From Zoroaster sp. YZ-2022 (lineage: Eukaryota > Echinodermata > Asteroidea > Forcipulatida > Zoroasteridae), in the NCBI GenBank assembly GCA_029582265.1, contig CM055816.1, positions 4,122,698 through 4,186,697 on the forward strand: 64,000 nt of DNA. The letters run 5' to 3'. Position numbers and translations under genes: made by a program. Under the pieces are notes generated by a model. That model was not told the origin of the DNA and did no database searches. It was given only the letters and a program-made list of their open reading frames with translations. This document shows positions 53,953 through 64,000 of this stretch, in pieces. How positions within the stretch are numbered: position 1 is the first letter of the stretch; every line of letters begins with the position of its first letter.

Positions 53953-55160
53953 TACTGTATTGAAATTTTTTTTAAAATGAAACATCTTGCATGATATTAT
54001 GAATAAATACAGAGTGTGATAGATTTCCACTACGGTACCTCAAACAGAATTCAGGACAAAATACACTCCGACTTTTATCTAAAAAAATAAATCAGCTTTA
54101 TGTACGTATGTGCCATGATGGATAGCGGTCTCTTGATTGGTTGCTAAGATACCCCTACGTATGTGTAGTATATATATACATGATTTATACACTCGATTAG
54201 AACTCGGCATTCTGTACAGTTTCCAAAACTGGCTTTTGAAGCCCAAATCACTTTGATTTGTAATTTATTTCCCTCAAATAAATGGTTACATTTCTTCTAC
54301 ACATTACATAAACGTAAACAGTGTTGTATGGCTAAATGTCTGCGTGAATATTGTTCTTTTCAAAGATATTAACGAACAAAAACTTCCATGGGAGCAAAAA
54401 ATAAAATAGCAGCTGAAATTGTCTGCAAATTTCTTAGAAAAAGGAAAAACTTATTTACAGTTTTTCAATCCGGTCAACTCACCAGAGGCCACTTTGAAGT
54501 TGTCTACATGAAATACAATGTTATCATGTTACAAATGTGAAGTTTTTTTTTTATATCACTATTTTTATTTCACTCAACAGCCTACAGTGTAAGTACCAAT
54601 AATATGAGGCAATAATTGATGGATAAAAATTATACAAAACCAAAACAAGATTTTTTAATTACAATGTCAGTATCCCCTCAGGCAGAATATAAACTGTAAA
54701 TGTGTGTTAGTATGTTGTGCATTGACTAAGTGCATACAGTGTACATGATGTAATGTTTACATGGAAACTCGATCTAATAAGTGATTACCATCAGGATCAG
54801 AGGATGTTCAGTCTTGAAATATTAACCAGTCTATCTCAGCATTCCTGATGAAGGACTTGGGATGTCAACAGTGATAGATTGGTGTATTGTAAGGATCGGT
54901 GCTCTGGATAATATAAGGAATATATCTTGTTTTTGATCATAGTTAAAGATCTGTAACATTCTGTGTATTTCAATATTTCACCAGCAATTTTTAGTTGGTA
55001 CACTAGTTTCCTTGTAAAAGGGAGTTTATCACTCACAGATGAGATATTTTATTCTACTTAACAGAAACCTCATTGTTTAAATACCGTTTACATATATACA
55101 TGTACTGTAGGTGTCAGAATTTGATCAGAAACAAATTTATCATGCTGTCAAAAATTCATT
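53953..55160. other. no recognised gene
   Basis: AT-rich filler. Short frames (54836-55036) look random. Confidence 0.4.
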
Positions 55161-55164
55161 TATT

Positions 55165-56605
55165 AGGTGTTCGGGTATGTACCCGAAACACCTATTGTTT
55201 TTGTTCGTTTTTTTTTTTTCGTTTTTTTTTTCTTCTCCTTCTTCTTCTTCTTCTTCTTCTCCCCATCGATTGTCTACAAAAAAACACATACTTGCAAACT
55301 TCACATGAACTTGAAACTTGGCATATACTTAGAACTTAACACGTAGATGAAACAAAATTTGTGACGTCATGATTAGGTCATCAGATATCGAATTACGATA
55401 AATCAAAGTTTAATATTTAAAAAAATCATATCTCAACAACCACAACAGGTAAATTCACAATTTTTGTACCATTGTACAGATCGTTAATTGTCAAAAAATA
55501 TTTACAAAAAGGTGACCCCAATTTGACCTTACTTCCTGTGCAAACCGGAAGTCAAAGTTTAATATTTAAAAAAATCATATCTCAACAACCACAAGAGGGA
55601 AATTCCAAATTTTTGTACCATTGTACAGATCGTTAATTGTCAAAAAAATATTTACAAAAAGGTGACCCCATTTTGACCTTACTTCCTGTCCAAACCGGAA
55701 GTGAAAGTTTAATATTAAAAAAAAACATCTCAACAACCACAAGAGGTAAATTCACAATTTTTGCAACATTGTACAGATCGTTAATTGTCAAAAAATATTT
55801 ACAAAAAGGTGACCCCAATTTGACCTTACTTCCTGTCCAAACCGGAAGTCAAAGTTTAATATTTAAAAAAAAATAATATCTCAACAACCACAAGAGGTAA
55901 ATTGACATTTTTTGCACCATTGTACAGATCGTTAATTGTCGAAAAATATTTACACAAAGGTGACCCTAATTTGACCTTACTTCCTGTCCAAACCGGAAGA
56001 CAAAATTTAATATTTAAAAAAAATCATATCTCAACAACCACAAGAGGTAAATTCACAATTTTTGTACCATTGTACAGATCGTTAATTGTCAAAAAATATT
56101 TACAGAAAGATGACCCCAATTTGACCTTACTTCCTGTCCAAACCGGAAGTCAAAGTTTAATATTAAAAAAATTCATATCTCAACAACCACAAGAGGTAAA
56201 TTCACAATTTTTGTACCATTGTACAGATCGTTAATTGTCAAAAAATATTTACAAAAGGATGACCCCAATTTGACCTTACTTCCTGTCCAAACCGGAAGTC
56301 AAAGTTTAATATTAAAAATAATCCTATCAACAACCACAAGAGGTAAATTGACATTTTTTGCGCCATTGTATAGATTGTTAATTATCGAAACATGTTTACA
56401 CAAAGATGACCCCAATTTGACCTTACTTCCTGTCCAAACCGCAAGTCAAATTTTAATATTAAAAAAAATCATATCTCAACAACCACAACAGGTAAATTCA
56501 CAGTTTTTGCACCATTGTACAGATTGTTAATTGTCAAAAATCTTTACAAAAACATTCTGACGTCATCATCACTACCCTGACAAAATCCGAACACCTATGT
56601 GTTTG
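55165..56605. mobile_element. AGGTGTTCGG-ended element with internal 148-bp array
   Basis: Left end AGGTGTTCGGGTATGTACCC folds on itself (GGTGTTCGGGT / ACCCGAAACACC). The right end CCGAACACCT is the inverse of the left and is followed by a second hairpin, GTGTTTGTCATATATGACAAACAC. Between them are T-runs with a (CTT)n stretch, then about eight tandem units (55390-56560) of TCTCAACAACCACAAGAGGT, GTACCATTGTACAGATCGTT, AATTGTCAAAAAATATTTAC, ACTTCCTGTCCAAACCGGAA. No real protein: the Lys/Leu/Gln-rich open frames are array artefacts. Confidence 0.85.
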
Positions 56606-56777
56606 TCATATATGACAAACACTTAAGTCTAGTTCACTTACATGTAGTTACTCTTCATCGACCATGTCCATCAATTATTTTGTGAATAACTTAATTAAAA
56701 ATAATTCACTTTCCTTTTACAGATTTTAACCAAAAATTACAGAAAAATGATGATTCCCATGGAACAAACATCTTTAA

Positions 56778-57448
56778 CCCTCCTACAATCAGTGCAATTT
56801 TTGAAACAACCCATTCAGGTCACTCCAAGCCATTAGCTGTTGCCAGTGGCCTCCTATGGTTACCCTTCTTGCACTGTCACACCACTGAGATTGCAGGGTA
56901 AAGTGGTCTCCCATCGATACATTGCAGGCCATACTAACATGGAGTGTCGTGGCCGAGCGGTCTAGCTTACAGGACTCAAGTTCTGGTGTTAGCAGCAGAA
57001 TGTGGGTTCGAATCCCGGCCGTGACACTTGTGTCCTTGAGTAAGACACTTAACCATAATTGCTTCTCTCCACCCAGGGGTTAAATGGGTACCTGTGAGGG
57101 CAGAGTTGGTTGATTAGCCCTATATGCGCTGTAATGGCAGCAATTGAGCTGTATACTCCCCAGGGAGCTGAGATGGTTTCAGGAATGATTTATGAGCCTT
57201 ACGAGCCTTATGAGCAGGGGTAATAATATAATGCGCCTTGAGCACCACTTAGTTGGTGGATGTGCGCTATATAAGTCCACACATTATTATTATTATTAAT
57301 ATGTTGAAACATTTACAGTGGCCTTGGGTGGCACACAGTTGATTTTGTAAGATTACTTGGAAAGGACAGCAGGCTTGTACATGTATGTACTGAAGGTTGC
57401 TAAAGAACAGAATTTAGCGGTTGGGAGTGGCCTCCATGTGTAGGAGGG
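56778..57448. mobile_element. TTAACCCTCCTA element, CCACT-word type, copy 2 with SINE
   Basis: TTAA at 56774-56777 and 57449-57452; ends CCCTCCTACAATCAGTGC and TGTGTAGGAGGG. A family 1 SINE (56940-57296) is inserted at the point where 61314-61630 reads CCATACTAATATGTTC. Confidence 0.9.
56940..57296 (+). repeat. tRNA-derived SINE family 1, variant head
   Basis: GTCGTGGCCGAGCGGTCTAG, GGACTCAAGTTCTGG, GTGGGTTCGAATCCCGGCCG: a Leu- or Ser-like tRNA head with CTCCCCAGGGAGCTGAGATG in the body, and an (ATT)n tail. Confidence 0.92.
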
Positions 57449-57766
57449 TTAAGCTACTACAGTGATGCATGTGGGAGAAATTTCTGTGTTTACTTTGTGT
57501 TCTTCAAATACATATATGGTACAGTGATACTATATGAAGATGTGTGTTTCAAGTACTACATGTATGTAGCTCTCTTACATGTTTTTCCCAAACACAATCC
57601 GATGTATTTGCTTAAAGGGAATGTATTAACAATAGAAATTATTATCTAGAAGTATGCTTGGTGTGAAGTTAGTACATGGTCAAGTTTCAGTTATCCTGAA
57701 TCAGTCAATCTACTGAAATGCTTGAGGCATTGATATCAAGTTCAAAAGTGATTTCCTACTTTTTAA

Positions 57767-58212
57767 CCCTAACCACCCTGAATCCATCAAAATCCATCCC
57801 CCTGTTTTGGAGGATTTCGGCGGATTCAGGATATCTCCACATTGAGCATATGGCGGACTTTGATGGATTCAGGATTTCAATAGTTTTTAACTGCTTGGTC
57901 ATGTTGGTTGATGTATTTTGATGGATTATAGTTACATGTACTGTACATGTACAGCCAACACTTGTATGTGTTAGATTTTGATGGATTCTATGCAGCAACA
58001 TACTATACAAATTTTCATGTGAGCATGGTATCCTGAATCCGCCAAAATCCGCCAGAAATTTAGTGGTGGATTTTGGCGGATTCAGGATATGTCCAATATC
58101 TACACTGGTGGATTCTGATGGATTCAGGACACCAGCATTTTGTGTGTGACAAAAATGGTGGATTTTGGTGGATTGAGGATACTTTCTAGTAAAAATACCC
58201 AAGGGGTTAGGG
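57767..58212. mobile_element. TTAACCCTAACC element, AATCC-word type
   Basis: TTAA at 57763-57766 and 58213-58216; ends CCCTAACCACCCTGAATCC and AAGGGGTTAGGG. Interior made of GGATTTTGGCGGATTCAGGA, GATGGATTCAGGAT and inverse AATCCGCCAAAATCCGCC words. Confidence 0.88.
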
Positions 58213-58216
58213 TTAA

Positions 58217-58735
58217 TAAGCTTTAAGGCCCCAAATAATAAATTTACTCAACTCCTTTAAGTGCTAAAAGAGCAAAAACAAAAACTATATAAAGTACAGG
58301 TTACTTCTACGTTTGGAGAATTTCATCCATTATTTAAAAAGAAACCAAAGTTAGAAAAACTATAAGAAATTGTTTTCACATATTTTGGGGGAGGAGGAGA
58401 AGTGTACACACAGCCAATCCAAGGTACACAGGATGCCAGCATCACAACCCTCCATTGGCCTCTCTCTGTGGTAAATCATTGTAGACACAACCCCCCCATC
58501 AGGCCTCTCTCTCTATAGTACATCATTGTAGACACAACCCAATTTACAAAGAGAAACCCAGATATTATGCAGGCGGGCCAAAAAACATTTACATTTATAA
58601 TGGTTTATAGAGCAATTGACATTTGAAATTATTGTACTAAATACCAATTTACAACTGCGAGATTAAATTTACTGTTATTTTGCATTTAAATTAGATGAGT
58701 ATTATTTTTGGTCAGTAGTTATAAAATGCTCTCTA
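58217..58735. other. no recognised gene
   Basis: Includes a two-copy imperfect duplication CCTCTCTCT...GTACATCATTGTAGACACAACCC at 58455-58545. Confidence 0.5.
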
Positions 58736-58739
58736 CTTG

Positions 58740-59300
58740 TCTCACTCTTAGAGCTGTGCCAGCTGTCATTACCCAGTTCCATTTTTCGGTTCTAATTACC
58801 TGTAAACGACTTTTCATAATTCAGATGTTTGAGCAGTGTGAACAGAAATATGTGACTCTTGAACAATGTAATGTTTATTTTACAGACAATTATCTTTAAA
58901 TTCAAGAGATTCCAATAAAGCCTTTGTAGTATGGACATTTTCCATACACTTTTCTCCAACTGTTTGTGATACATTGTATCGAATCGTTAAGACTGAAAAG
59001 GGCCTGGCAGAGGCTGCTTCAAACAACTTATCAAACCAGCAGCACAGGAGGGAATGTTTGCCTAATTGTTTTACTTTAATAAAAATGACACAGTAAAGAA
59101 AAGATCAATTTAATTATGGTATCCTCTGTATTATAAAGGTCAATTTTGTTACCATTTACAGTACATCTATTTGTGCACCACCTGAGGCGTGTTTTCAACA
59201 AAAATAAAAACGGGTATCTGGGTATCCGGGTATCCGAAGTTTCCTGATTTCGGGTATCCGGTTCCAAAAATATCTGAAAATGCACACCCATACTCCCTCT
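58740..59300. mobile_element. CCGGGTA/GGTTCC element, diverged copy
   Basis: AGAGCTGTGCCAGCTGTCAT, TTTTTCGGTTCTAATTACCTG at the left; GGGTATCTGGGTATCCGGGT, CGGTTCCAAAAATATCTGAA, AATGCACACCC at the right. The middle is unrelated filler. Confidence 0.65.
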
Positions 59301-59444
59301 CACCTTAGAGGGTACAAGAACTAAAACAATTACATGGTCCATAGACCAATAAACTCACCTCAGCCATGTTTCCTAACAGCCTTAAGCTAAATGTACAGTA
59401 CATGGAAAACATACATAGAAGTTTGAAGAGGTGCTCTGTATTAA

Positions 59445-60141
59445 GCTTAGGCTACAACACAATAATATCGAATATCGCGATACCTTTATTTATTCATTTG
59501 ATTTAATTTTGCCCTACACCGACGTGTGTATAGCACTGCATACTCGGTGCTTTCCGAGTGTCTGTGAAAAAACCACACAGGCGACTCGGGCGGGATTCGA
59601 ACCCACGACCTCCTGCTTACTAGTGCAGACGTCTTAACCTCTCGACCACCGAGCTTGCCCGATGACGATTGGCCGGCTAGAATCCCATATAGCGGCGGGT
59701 TCCGCGATATAGATAGGTTGGTGAAATTCTTGCGTCGGGAGATAAACAATTGATTTAATTTTGCCCTACACCGACGTGTGTATAGCACTGCATACTCAGT
59801 GCTTTCCGAGTGTCTGTGAAAAAACCACACAGGCGACTCGGGCGGGATTCGATATCTTGCGATATCGAGAACCTATTTAAGTTATCGAGATATCGGCAAA
59901 TCGCGATTAAAAAATATATATCGCGATTGAAAAAGAATTCCATGGAAACAAAATAACAACTGTCTTTTGGAATTGAGAAACAAAAGCGAACTCATTCAGA
60001 AGTACATAAGTACAACGCAAACGAATTTGCAATTTATTGTGATGCTTGTAGAAGGTACTTACCTGTGGTTATCGGCTCTAAAGCAATCATGCATGAATGA
60101 AAAAAAATAATCGTGATATTATCGAAAATCGTGATATATGT
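59445..60141. mobile_element. AATATCG-rich hAT-like remnant with SINE 2 inside
   Basis: ACAATAATATCGAATATCGCG at the left; after the SINE, GATATCTTGCGATATCGAGA, TCGCGATTAAAAAATATATA and ATTATCGAAAATCGTGATAT. Matches the remnant starting at 10905. Confidence 0.65.
59502..59700 (-). repeat. tRNA-derived SINE family 2, best copy
   Basis: Minus strand: GGGCAAGCTCGGTGGTCGAG, AGGTTAAGACGTCTGCACTA, GTAAGCAGGAGGTCGTGGGT TCGAATCCCGCCCGAGTCGCC, with good box A and box B. A second partial copy of its 3' body lies at 59755-59851, and the duplicated joint AATTGATTTAATTTTGCCCT occurs on both sides. Confidence 0.9.
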
Positions 60142-60925
60142 CAGGCCTGCAGTTTCGTTCTTGTAGGGGTGACACCACACTTAAGTACAGGGCACCTCTG
60201 TTAGAATATCAGAATGTCTATGGGAACATTTTTAACCAGTTCGCTTCGGAGGCCGTGTATACACGCAATTTTTTTTGGGACAGCGGATCGGAGAGCGTCT
60301 AAACACGCATTCCGATTTTTGTGTGTGTCACCGGGAGACTTGTCGACACGCCACACGTGGCGTGCAGTCGTGGCGGCTGACTTGTATACACGCAATCGTT
60401 TCTCGGAGTCCATGGGGTCACGGTTCGGTGGCCCCGGACAAAATGCACTGCAAATACTGAACGAGTTCACTCTTTTCGTTGATTTTTGCCTAATCCCTTT
60501 ATCCAAGACCTGTTCCTTTGACGTACCAGCCAGGGATTTGTAAAGAGGGATTTATATCCATTGTTTACGAGGCATTCGATCTCTCTCCAGGTATGCCGTC
60601 TTTTCGACCGGGTGCTGGTCGCTAATAGGCCGTTACATCGGGGCTTGCCAACGGTCTAATTGTGCTGAACAAACACAACCGTAATTAAAAAAACTAGCCA
60701 TTTAATTCTCAAAATGTGAATGAGTAAAGATGTTTATTTGGGTGTCCGAACTTAGTTTCATTGACAAAAAAAATTATTAATGGCTAGAAATTTTAAATAA
60801 ACCCGCACGGGGGACCGGAAAAAAAAAATATATTCCCGACATCAACTGGTTAAGGGGCACCAAGGCAAAGACCAGGGCAATGAAGGCCAAGACTAGACCA
60901 TGGCCTCTGTGAAATTCCAGGCCTG
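60142..60925. mobile_element. hAT-like CAGGCCTG element split by MITE
   Basis: Ends CAGGCCTGCAGTTTCG and, inverted, CAGGCCTGGAATTTCACAG; subterminal GGGCACCAAGGCAAAGACC at the right, GGGCACCTCTG at the left. Related to 42742-43868. Most of the interior is the inserted MITE 60236-60849. No clear target duplication. Confidence 0.75.
60236..60849. mobile_element. TTAACCAGTT MITE, long copy
   Basis: TTAA at 60232-60235 and 60850-60853; ends CCAGTTCGCTTCGGAGGCC and TCCCGACATCAACTGG. Closely related to 4220-4844 throughout. Confidence 0.9.
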
Positions 60926-60939
60926 AGCTGAGCACATTT

Positions 60940-61150
60940 GTGAGGACAGAGTTGGTTGTTGTGTTTGATTCGCCCCATATGCACTGTAATGGCAGCAATT
61001 GAGCTGTATACTCCCCAGGGAGCTGAGATGGTTTCAGGAATGATTTATGAGCCTGATGAGCAGGGGTAATAATATAATGTGCCTTGAGTACCAGTTTGGT
61101 GGACACGTGTGCTATAATATAATAAGTCCACATTATTATTATTATTATTT
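60940..61150 (+). repeat. tRNA-derived SINE family 1, 5'-truncated
   Basis: GTGAGGACAGAGTTGGTTGT, CTCCCCAGGGAGCTGAGATG, CCTTGAGTACCAGTTTGGTGG, (ATT)n tail; head missing. Confidence 0.85.
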
Positions 61151-61226
61151 GCTGAGCCGCTGAGCACATCTGCTGAGCCGCTGAGCACATCTGCTGAGCC
61201 GCTGAGCACATCTGCTGAGCCGCTGA
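61150..61226. repeat. 21-bp tandem array, four copies
   Basis: CTGCTGAGCCGCTGAGCACAT. TGAGCTGAGCACA also precedes the SINE at 60925-60937, so the SINE may have inserted in this array. Confidence 0.92.
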
Positions 61227-61313
61227 TTTGCTAAACATGTTTGCTGCTGCCAGTGTTTCTTCTGGCTTTTTACTGTATACAAACATGAACATGAATGTAT
61301 ACTACTATTTTAA

Positions 61314-61630
61314 CCTTCATACAATCGGTGCAATTTTTGAAAAAACCCATTCAGGCCACTCCAAGCCTTTAGCTGTTGCCAGTGGCCTCCCATGGTTACC
61401 CTTCTGTGCACTGTCACACCACTGAGATTGCAGGGTAAGGTGGTCTCCCATTGATACATTGCAGGCCATACTAATATGTTCAAACATTTACAGTGGCCTT
61501 GGGTGACACACAGTTGATTTTGTAAGATTACTTGGAAAGGACAGCAGGCTTGTACATGTATGTACTAAAGGTTGGTGAAAAACATACTGAAAATTTAGTG
61601 GATCGGAGTGGCCTCCATGTGTAGGAGGGT
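61314..61630. mobile_element. TTAACCCTCCTA element, CCACT-word type, uninterrupted copy
   Basis: TTAA at 61310-61313; CCTTCATACAATCGGTGC at the left and TGTGTAGGAGGGTTTG at the right. 317 bp; serves as the empty reference for 32169-33157 and 56778-57448. Confidence 0.85.
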
Positions 61631-62673
61631 TTGAATTACCTTTATTTACACATGTATGACATAGGGGTCAGTTTCATAGTGCTCCTTAGCCCATTGGTCT
61701 GTTAATTATACCACATGCCACAACAATCTGTATTTTACTAGAATATATGGTGAGTTCACAATGGATTTTTTTTCTCTTGCGTCACTCATTTGCAATAGTG
61801 GCTGGCATGTTGGCTTAACGGTCAGCAGCGCTATACAAATTGTTTGAGTAAGCAAGATATGAGCTGCTTAGCATTGAAACCATGGAGAAATCAGACCCCC
61901 GTAGATGGTATTTTTCACAGGCCGATGATGAAGGAACGGTTTTGGATCGAAAGCTTCAGCCACCTGCCCAGTTTTCATTTGTTGTAAAGTACTGTGTACA
62001 GTGTATCAATGTAACTGTACTATATTGCTATCACAGTGTGAATTAGGTCAATATTTATTACACATGAATGAAGATTACATATACTGTGTATAATTCTTGT
62101 ATTGTATTTGTGTTATTGTATTTGTATTGTATTGCAAAGCAAAATTTTCAATACTCACTTTTCAACACTCAATTTTCAACACTCAAAAATTATTCTTCAT
62201 AGTTAGCATTTTAAATTGCATTTCTGCAAAAAAGGGGATTGCAGCATCGTACCTCCCAAAGTGACCTGTGAGTCATGGGTTTTGGCTGCGAATCAAGCTC
62301 CAAACCTGCTGACCCGCGAGCGTGATTAAAAACCTGCAAATAAAAAAAAGGAGTCTTCAAAATTGTAAAATTGAAAATAAAATACACATACACACACACA
62401 TCAATATTCACCCAAACTTGAATAAAATTTCAGCACAGATTGATGCGTCGTCAATTCCGACAGGGGACAGATGTAGTGAGTCGGTTTTTTCTACTACGGC
62501 GCACGTACCAGACTTAACTAGGCCCATTCCTGACTAGCACGGCCACCTAACAATTCAGAATTTCAGCCTAAGTTTGTATCGAGTGTATAACTACTGTACA
62601 TGGATTGAACGAACATGGTAAATATCACCAGCATATGGGCTTTTCCAAGTTAGGAGCTATGTGACCTCACATT
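61631..62673. other. no recognised gene
   Basis: At 61915-61975 GCCGATGATGAAGGAACGG, TTTTGGATCGAAAGCTTCAG is a hairpin-plus-CGAAA motif analogous to, but different from, the CGAAACGTC repeat. ACTCAATTTTCAAC triplicate at 62150-62185. Confidence 0.5.
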
Positions 62674-62774
62674 TTAAAGGGACAATATCATCACAATCAA
62701 CAGGGCATGGAATTGGAGTGCTTGTTTTAGATTAACTCAAATAATAAATAATACCCTTAGATAAGGTCATATTA

Positions 62775-63937
62775 CAGGCATGAGAATCTTCCGGATTTTT
62801 CCGGACCTCCGGATTTTTCACCTCAAAATATGTGGTCTCCGAGTTCAGTGTGAATTTGATATAAAATTTGGGGGGTAGGTTGTATAGGGGTAAGCTCAGA
62901 AAACATGTGAAAAAAGTAAGTGAAAATTTAACTTTGTCACCCGATAAACTTAGTATTTACAGCAGACAATTGTATCCAGGAAAAGTGTTGTTTAATGTAG
63001 CGACCTATTTGATTGATGCCGCAGCCGGATAAAAAGGAAGAGTGTCTGACTACTCACTGTATTATGTGTATGTATGTGTCCGTGTTTTTCCCCTCTCTGA
63101 ATGTTGACGTCACCGGAATACGCATGTACGGAGAATTTGTTTTAACAAAGAAGTACATTATACAACGATTCGCTTTACACACAACGCGGGGCATGCACTG
63201 CGCAAAAGAGTATCAAATTCTCTCTACGTTCCGTAGACTGTGATTAACAGTCCTACATGTATTTTTGTGTGTGTGGTGCGCGTGATGTATGCACCATAGT
63301 GCTAGAGCTGGACGTAGAACCGACTTACTGTCAAGTCTATCTGCACACAGTCTTCGCGCGCGAGAGCAGGAACCTTCTATGCGATCGAGTTTGCACACGA
63401 TAGAAATGGCGTTCAAACTTACTTACAATTGTACGTCCAGCGTGGTTCCGCCGTGGATGTTAATGAAATCGACAAAACTGTCAAAAATAAATGGAAATGG
63501 AATTGGTGTGATAAAGTTCTGTTTGATGGTTCTCCAGACCAGCATCTAATCGGCGATTGTTTTCATAAACTTCACCAAGCTGGCGATGCATTTTGTGAAT
63601 GTTGTCGTGTCACCATCAGATATGGAAGCTCTGGCTGGGCTGGATTGCCTTGCAGAAACACGCAAGCAAGAAAGAGCACAAGAAACTGTTAAGAGAGAGG
63701 CGAACCAATGAAGTTAATACCTAAAATAGCTATCCTTTAAGGATTTCATTTACCAATATCCAAAAATTTCCCAGGATTATTATTTTTAAATTTTTGTTTT
63801 TTAAATCCAAATTACAAGAGATTTCAATGATAAAAATATTCAAAATAGCCATCCTATAAGGTTTTCATATACCAAAATCTAATATAAGCCTGGGTTATTT
63901 TTTCCTTCTTTTTTGCAAAACTCCATTCTCATGCCTG
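62775..63937. mobile_element. hAT-like element carrying a BED-finger exon
   Basis: CATATTA at 62768-62774 and 63938-63944; ends CAGGCATGAGAATCTTCCGG and, inverted, CAGGCATGAGAATGGAG. If the first C is not counted, the duplication is 8 bp (CATATTAC), the usual hAT size. 1163 bp. TATCCTTTAAGGATTTCAT and TATCCTATAAGGTTTTCAT are inner repeats at the right. The only coding part seen is the BED-type finger at 63405-63720, so this is a deletion derivative. Confidence 0.85.
63405..63720 (+). pseudogene. BED-type zinc finger exon (probable hAT transposase N-terminus), frameshifted
   Basis: The plus-strand frame from about 63411 encodes LYVQRGSAVDVNEIDKTVKN, KWKWNWCDKVLFDG, GDCFHKLHQAGDAFCECC and RVTIRYGSSGWAGL. 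A C-x2-C pair lies in FCECC. The two histidines of the finger (LQKHASKKEHKKLLRE) lie in the next frame, reached by a one-base shift near 63645-63652; they then continue to ERRTNEVNT and TAA. Without the shift the frame ends in CRNTQARKSTRNC. C-x2-C...H-x5-H with aromatic residues upstream fits a BED finger, which many hAT transposases carry at the N-terminus to bind DNA. The catalytic core is absent. It could instead be a captured host exon. The start codon is unclear: ATG at 63406 is out of frame, so the exon probably begins at an acceptor. Confidence 0.7.
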
Positions 63938-64000
63938 CATATTACCATTGCAGCTGCATAAATGACCTGCAGTAAATTTCAGTCACTGTGTTCTTCTTAT

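Larger units (their letters stand above)
62674..64000. mobile_element. palindromic TTAA MITE split by hAT-like element, right end outside window
   Basis: TTAAAGGGACAATATCATCA to ATAAGGTCATATTA (62674-62774), then the inserted element, then CATATTACCATTGCAGCTGC, ATTTCAGTCACTGTGTTCTT to the window end. Confidence 0.85.

Noticed and set aside
55637..56530. Plus-strand frames with LTLLPVQTGSQSLI repeats
   Set aside because: Products of the 148-bp array; units differ by indels and no domain is present.
57756..58202. 148-codon minus-strand frame rich in NPSKS/NPPKST
   Set aside because: Translation of AATCC words in the TTAA element.
60777..61292. 171-codon minus-strand frame
   Set aside because: Runs through SINE, 21-bp array and MITE sequence; no independent coding signal.
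63013..63416. Open frames upstream of the BED finger
   Set aside because: No domain; frames on both strands of similar length; probably untranslated part of the hAT element.

Overview
This is an animal nuclear DNA window, AT-rich and dominated by transposons. I infer a marine invertebrate deuterostome, probably an echinoderm. The reasons are an intron-rich gene with an animal-type mitochondrial ketoacyl synthase product, tRNA-derived SINEs, pogo/piggyBac/hAT elements, and frequent TACATGTA and TAGGCCTA words. No bacterial operon structure, rRNA gene, convincing functional tRNA gene or CRISPR array is visible.

Host gene. The left 17.4 kb is the 5' part of one minus-strand gene, OXSM (mitochondrial 3-oxoacyl-ACP synthase, the FabF-type enzyme of mitochondrial type II fatty acid synthesis). 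I placed seven coding exons by splice sites, reading phase and family similarity: 17293-17425 (start codon, targeting peptide, RRVVVTGVG), 10623-10738, 9571-9635, 8902-9030, 7556-7627, 3668-3754, and 85-236 (catalytic cysteine in [10 protein letters not shown]). The remaining 3' exons lie left of base 1. The second exon has an apparent 1-nt deletion. Introns are filled with minisatellites, MITEs and a dead pogo transposase (13920-15700).

Right of 17.4 kb I find no convincing host gene. The sequence is nested mobile elements. At 22.4-29.7 kb a 445-bp-class TIR element has been split by a 1.8-kb foldback element (9-bp target duplication) and a 2.5-kb piggyBac (TTAA). A paralogous uninterrupted copy lies at 29290-29732. 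At 27.5-29.2 kb a hAT-like element sits inside a TTAA element, with the empty site preserved at about 12.74 kb. At 39.5-42.2 kb a SINE is split by a hAT element (8-bp duplication) that itself holds a pogo-type MITE (TA duplication). At 42.3-43.9 and 62.7-64.0 kb copies of a palindromic TTAA MITE are split by hAT-like elements carrying exon-like fragments, one of them a BED-type zinc finger.

The most unusual signal is a set of TTAA-flanked elements ending in CCCTCCTA or CCCTAACC. At least five unrelated interiors are present, each built from many copies, in both orientations, of its own short word of the form 5-mer, A-rich spacer, same 5-mer. Long tandem arrays occur at 0.27-1.6, 2.8-3.6, 6.0-6.8, 8.6-8.9, 45.6-46.7, 49.1-49.7 and 55.4-56.6 kb. 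Their open frames are repeat artefacts.
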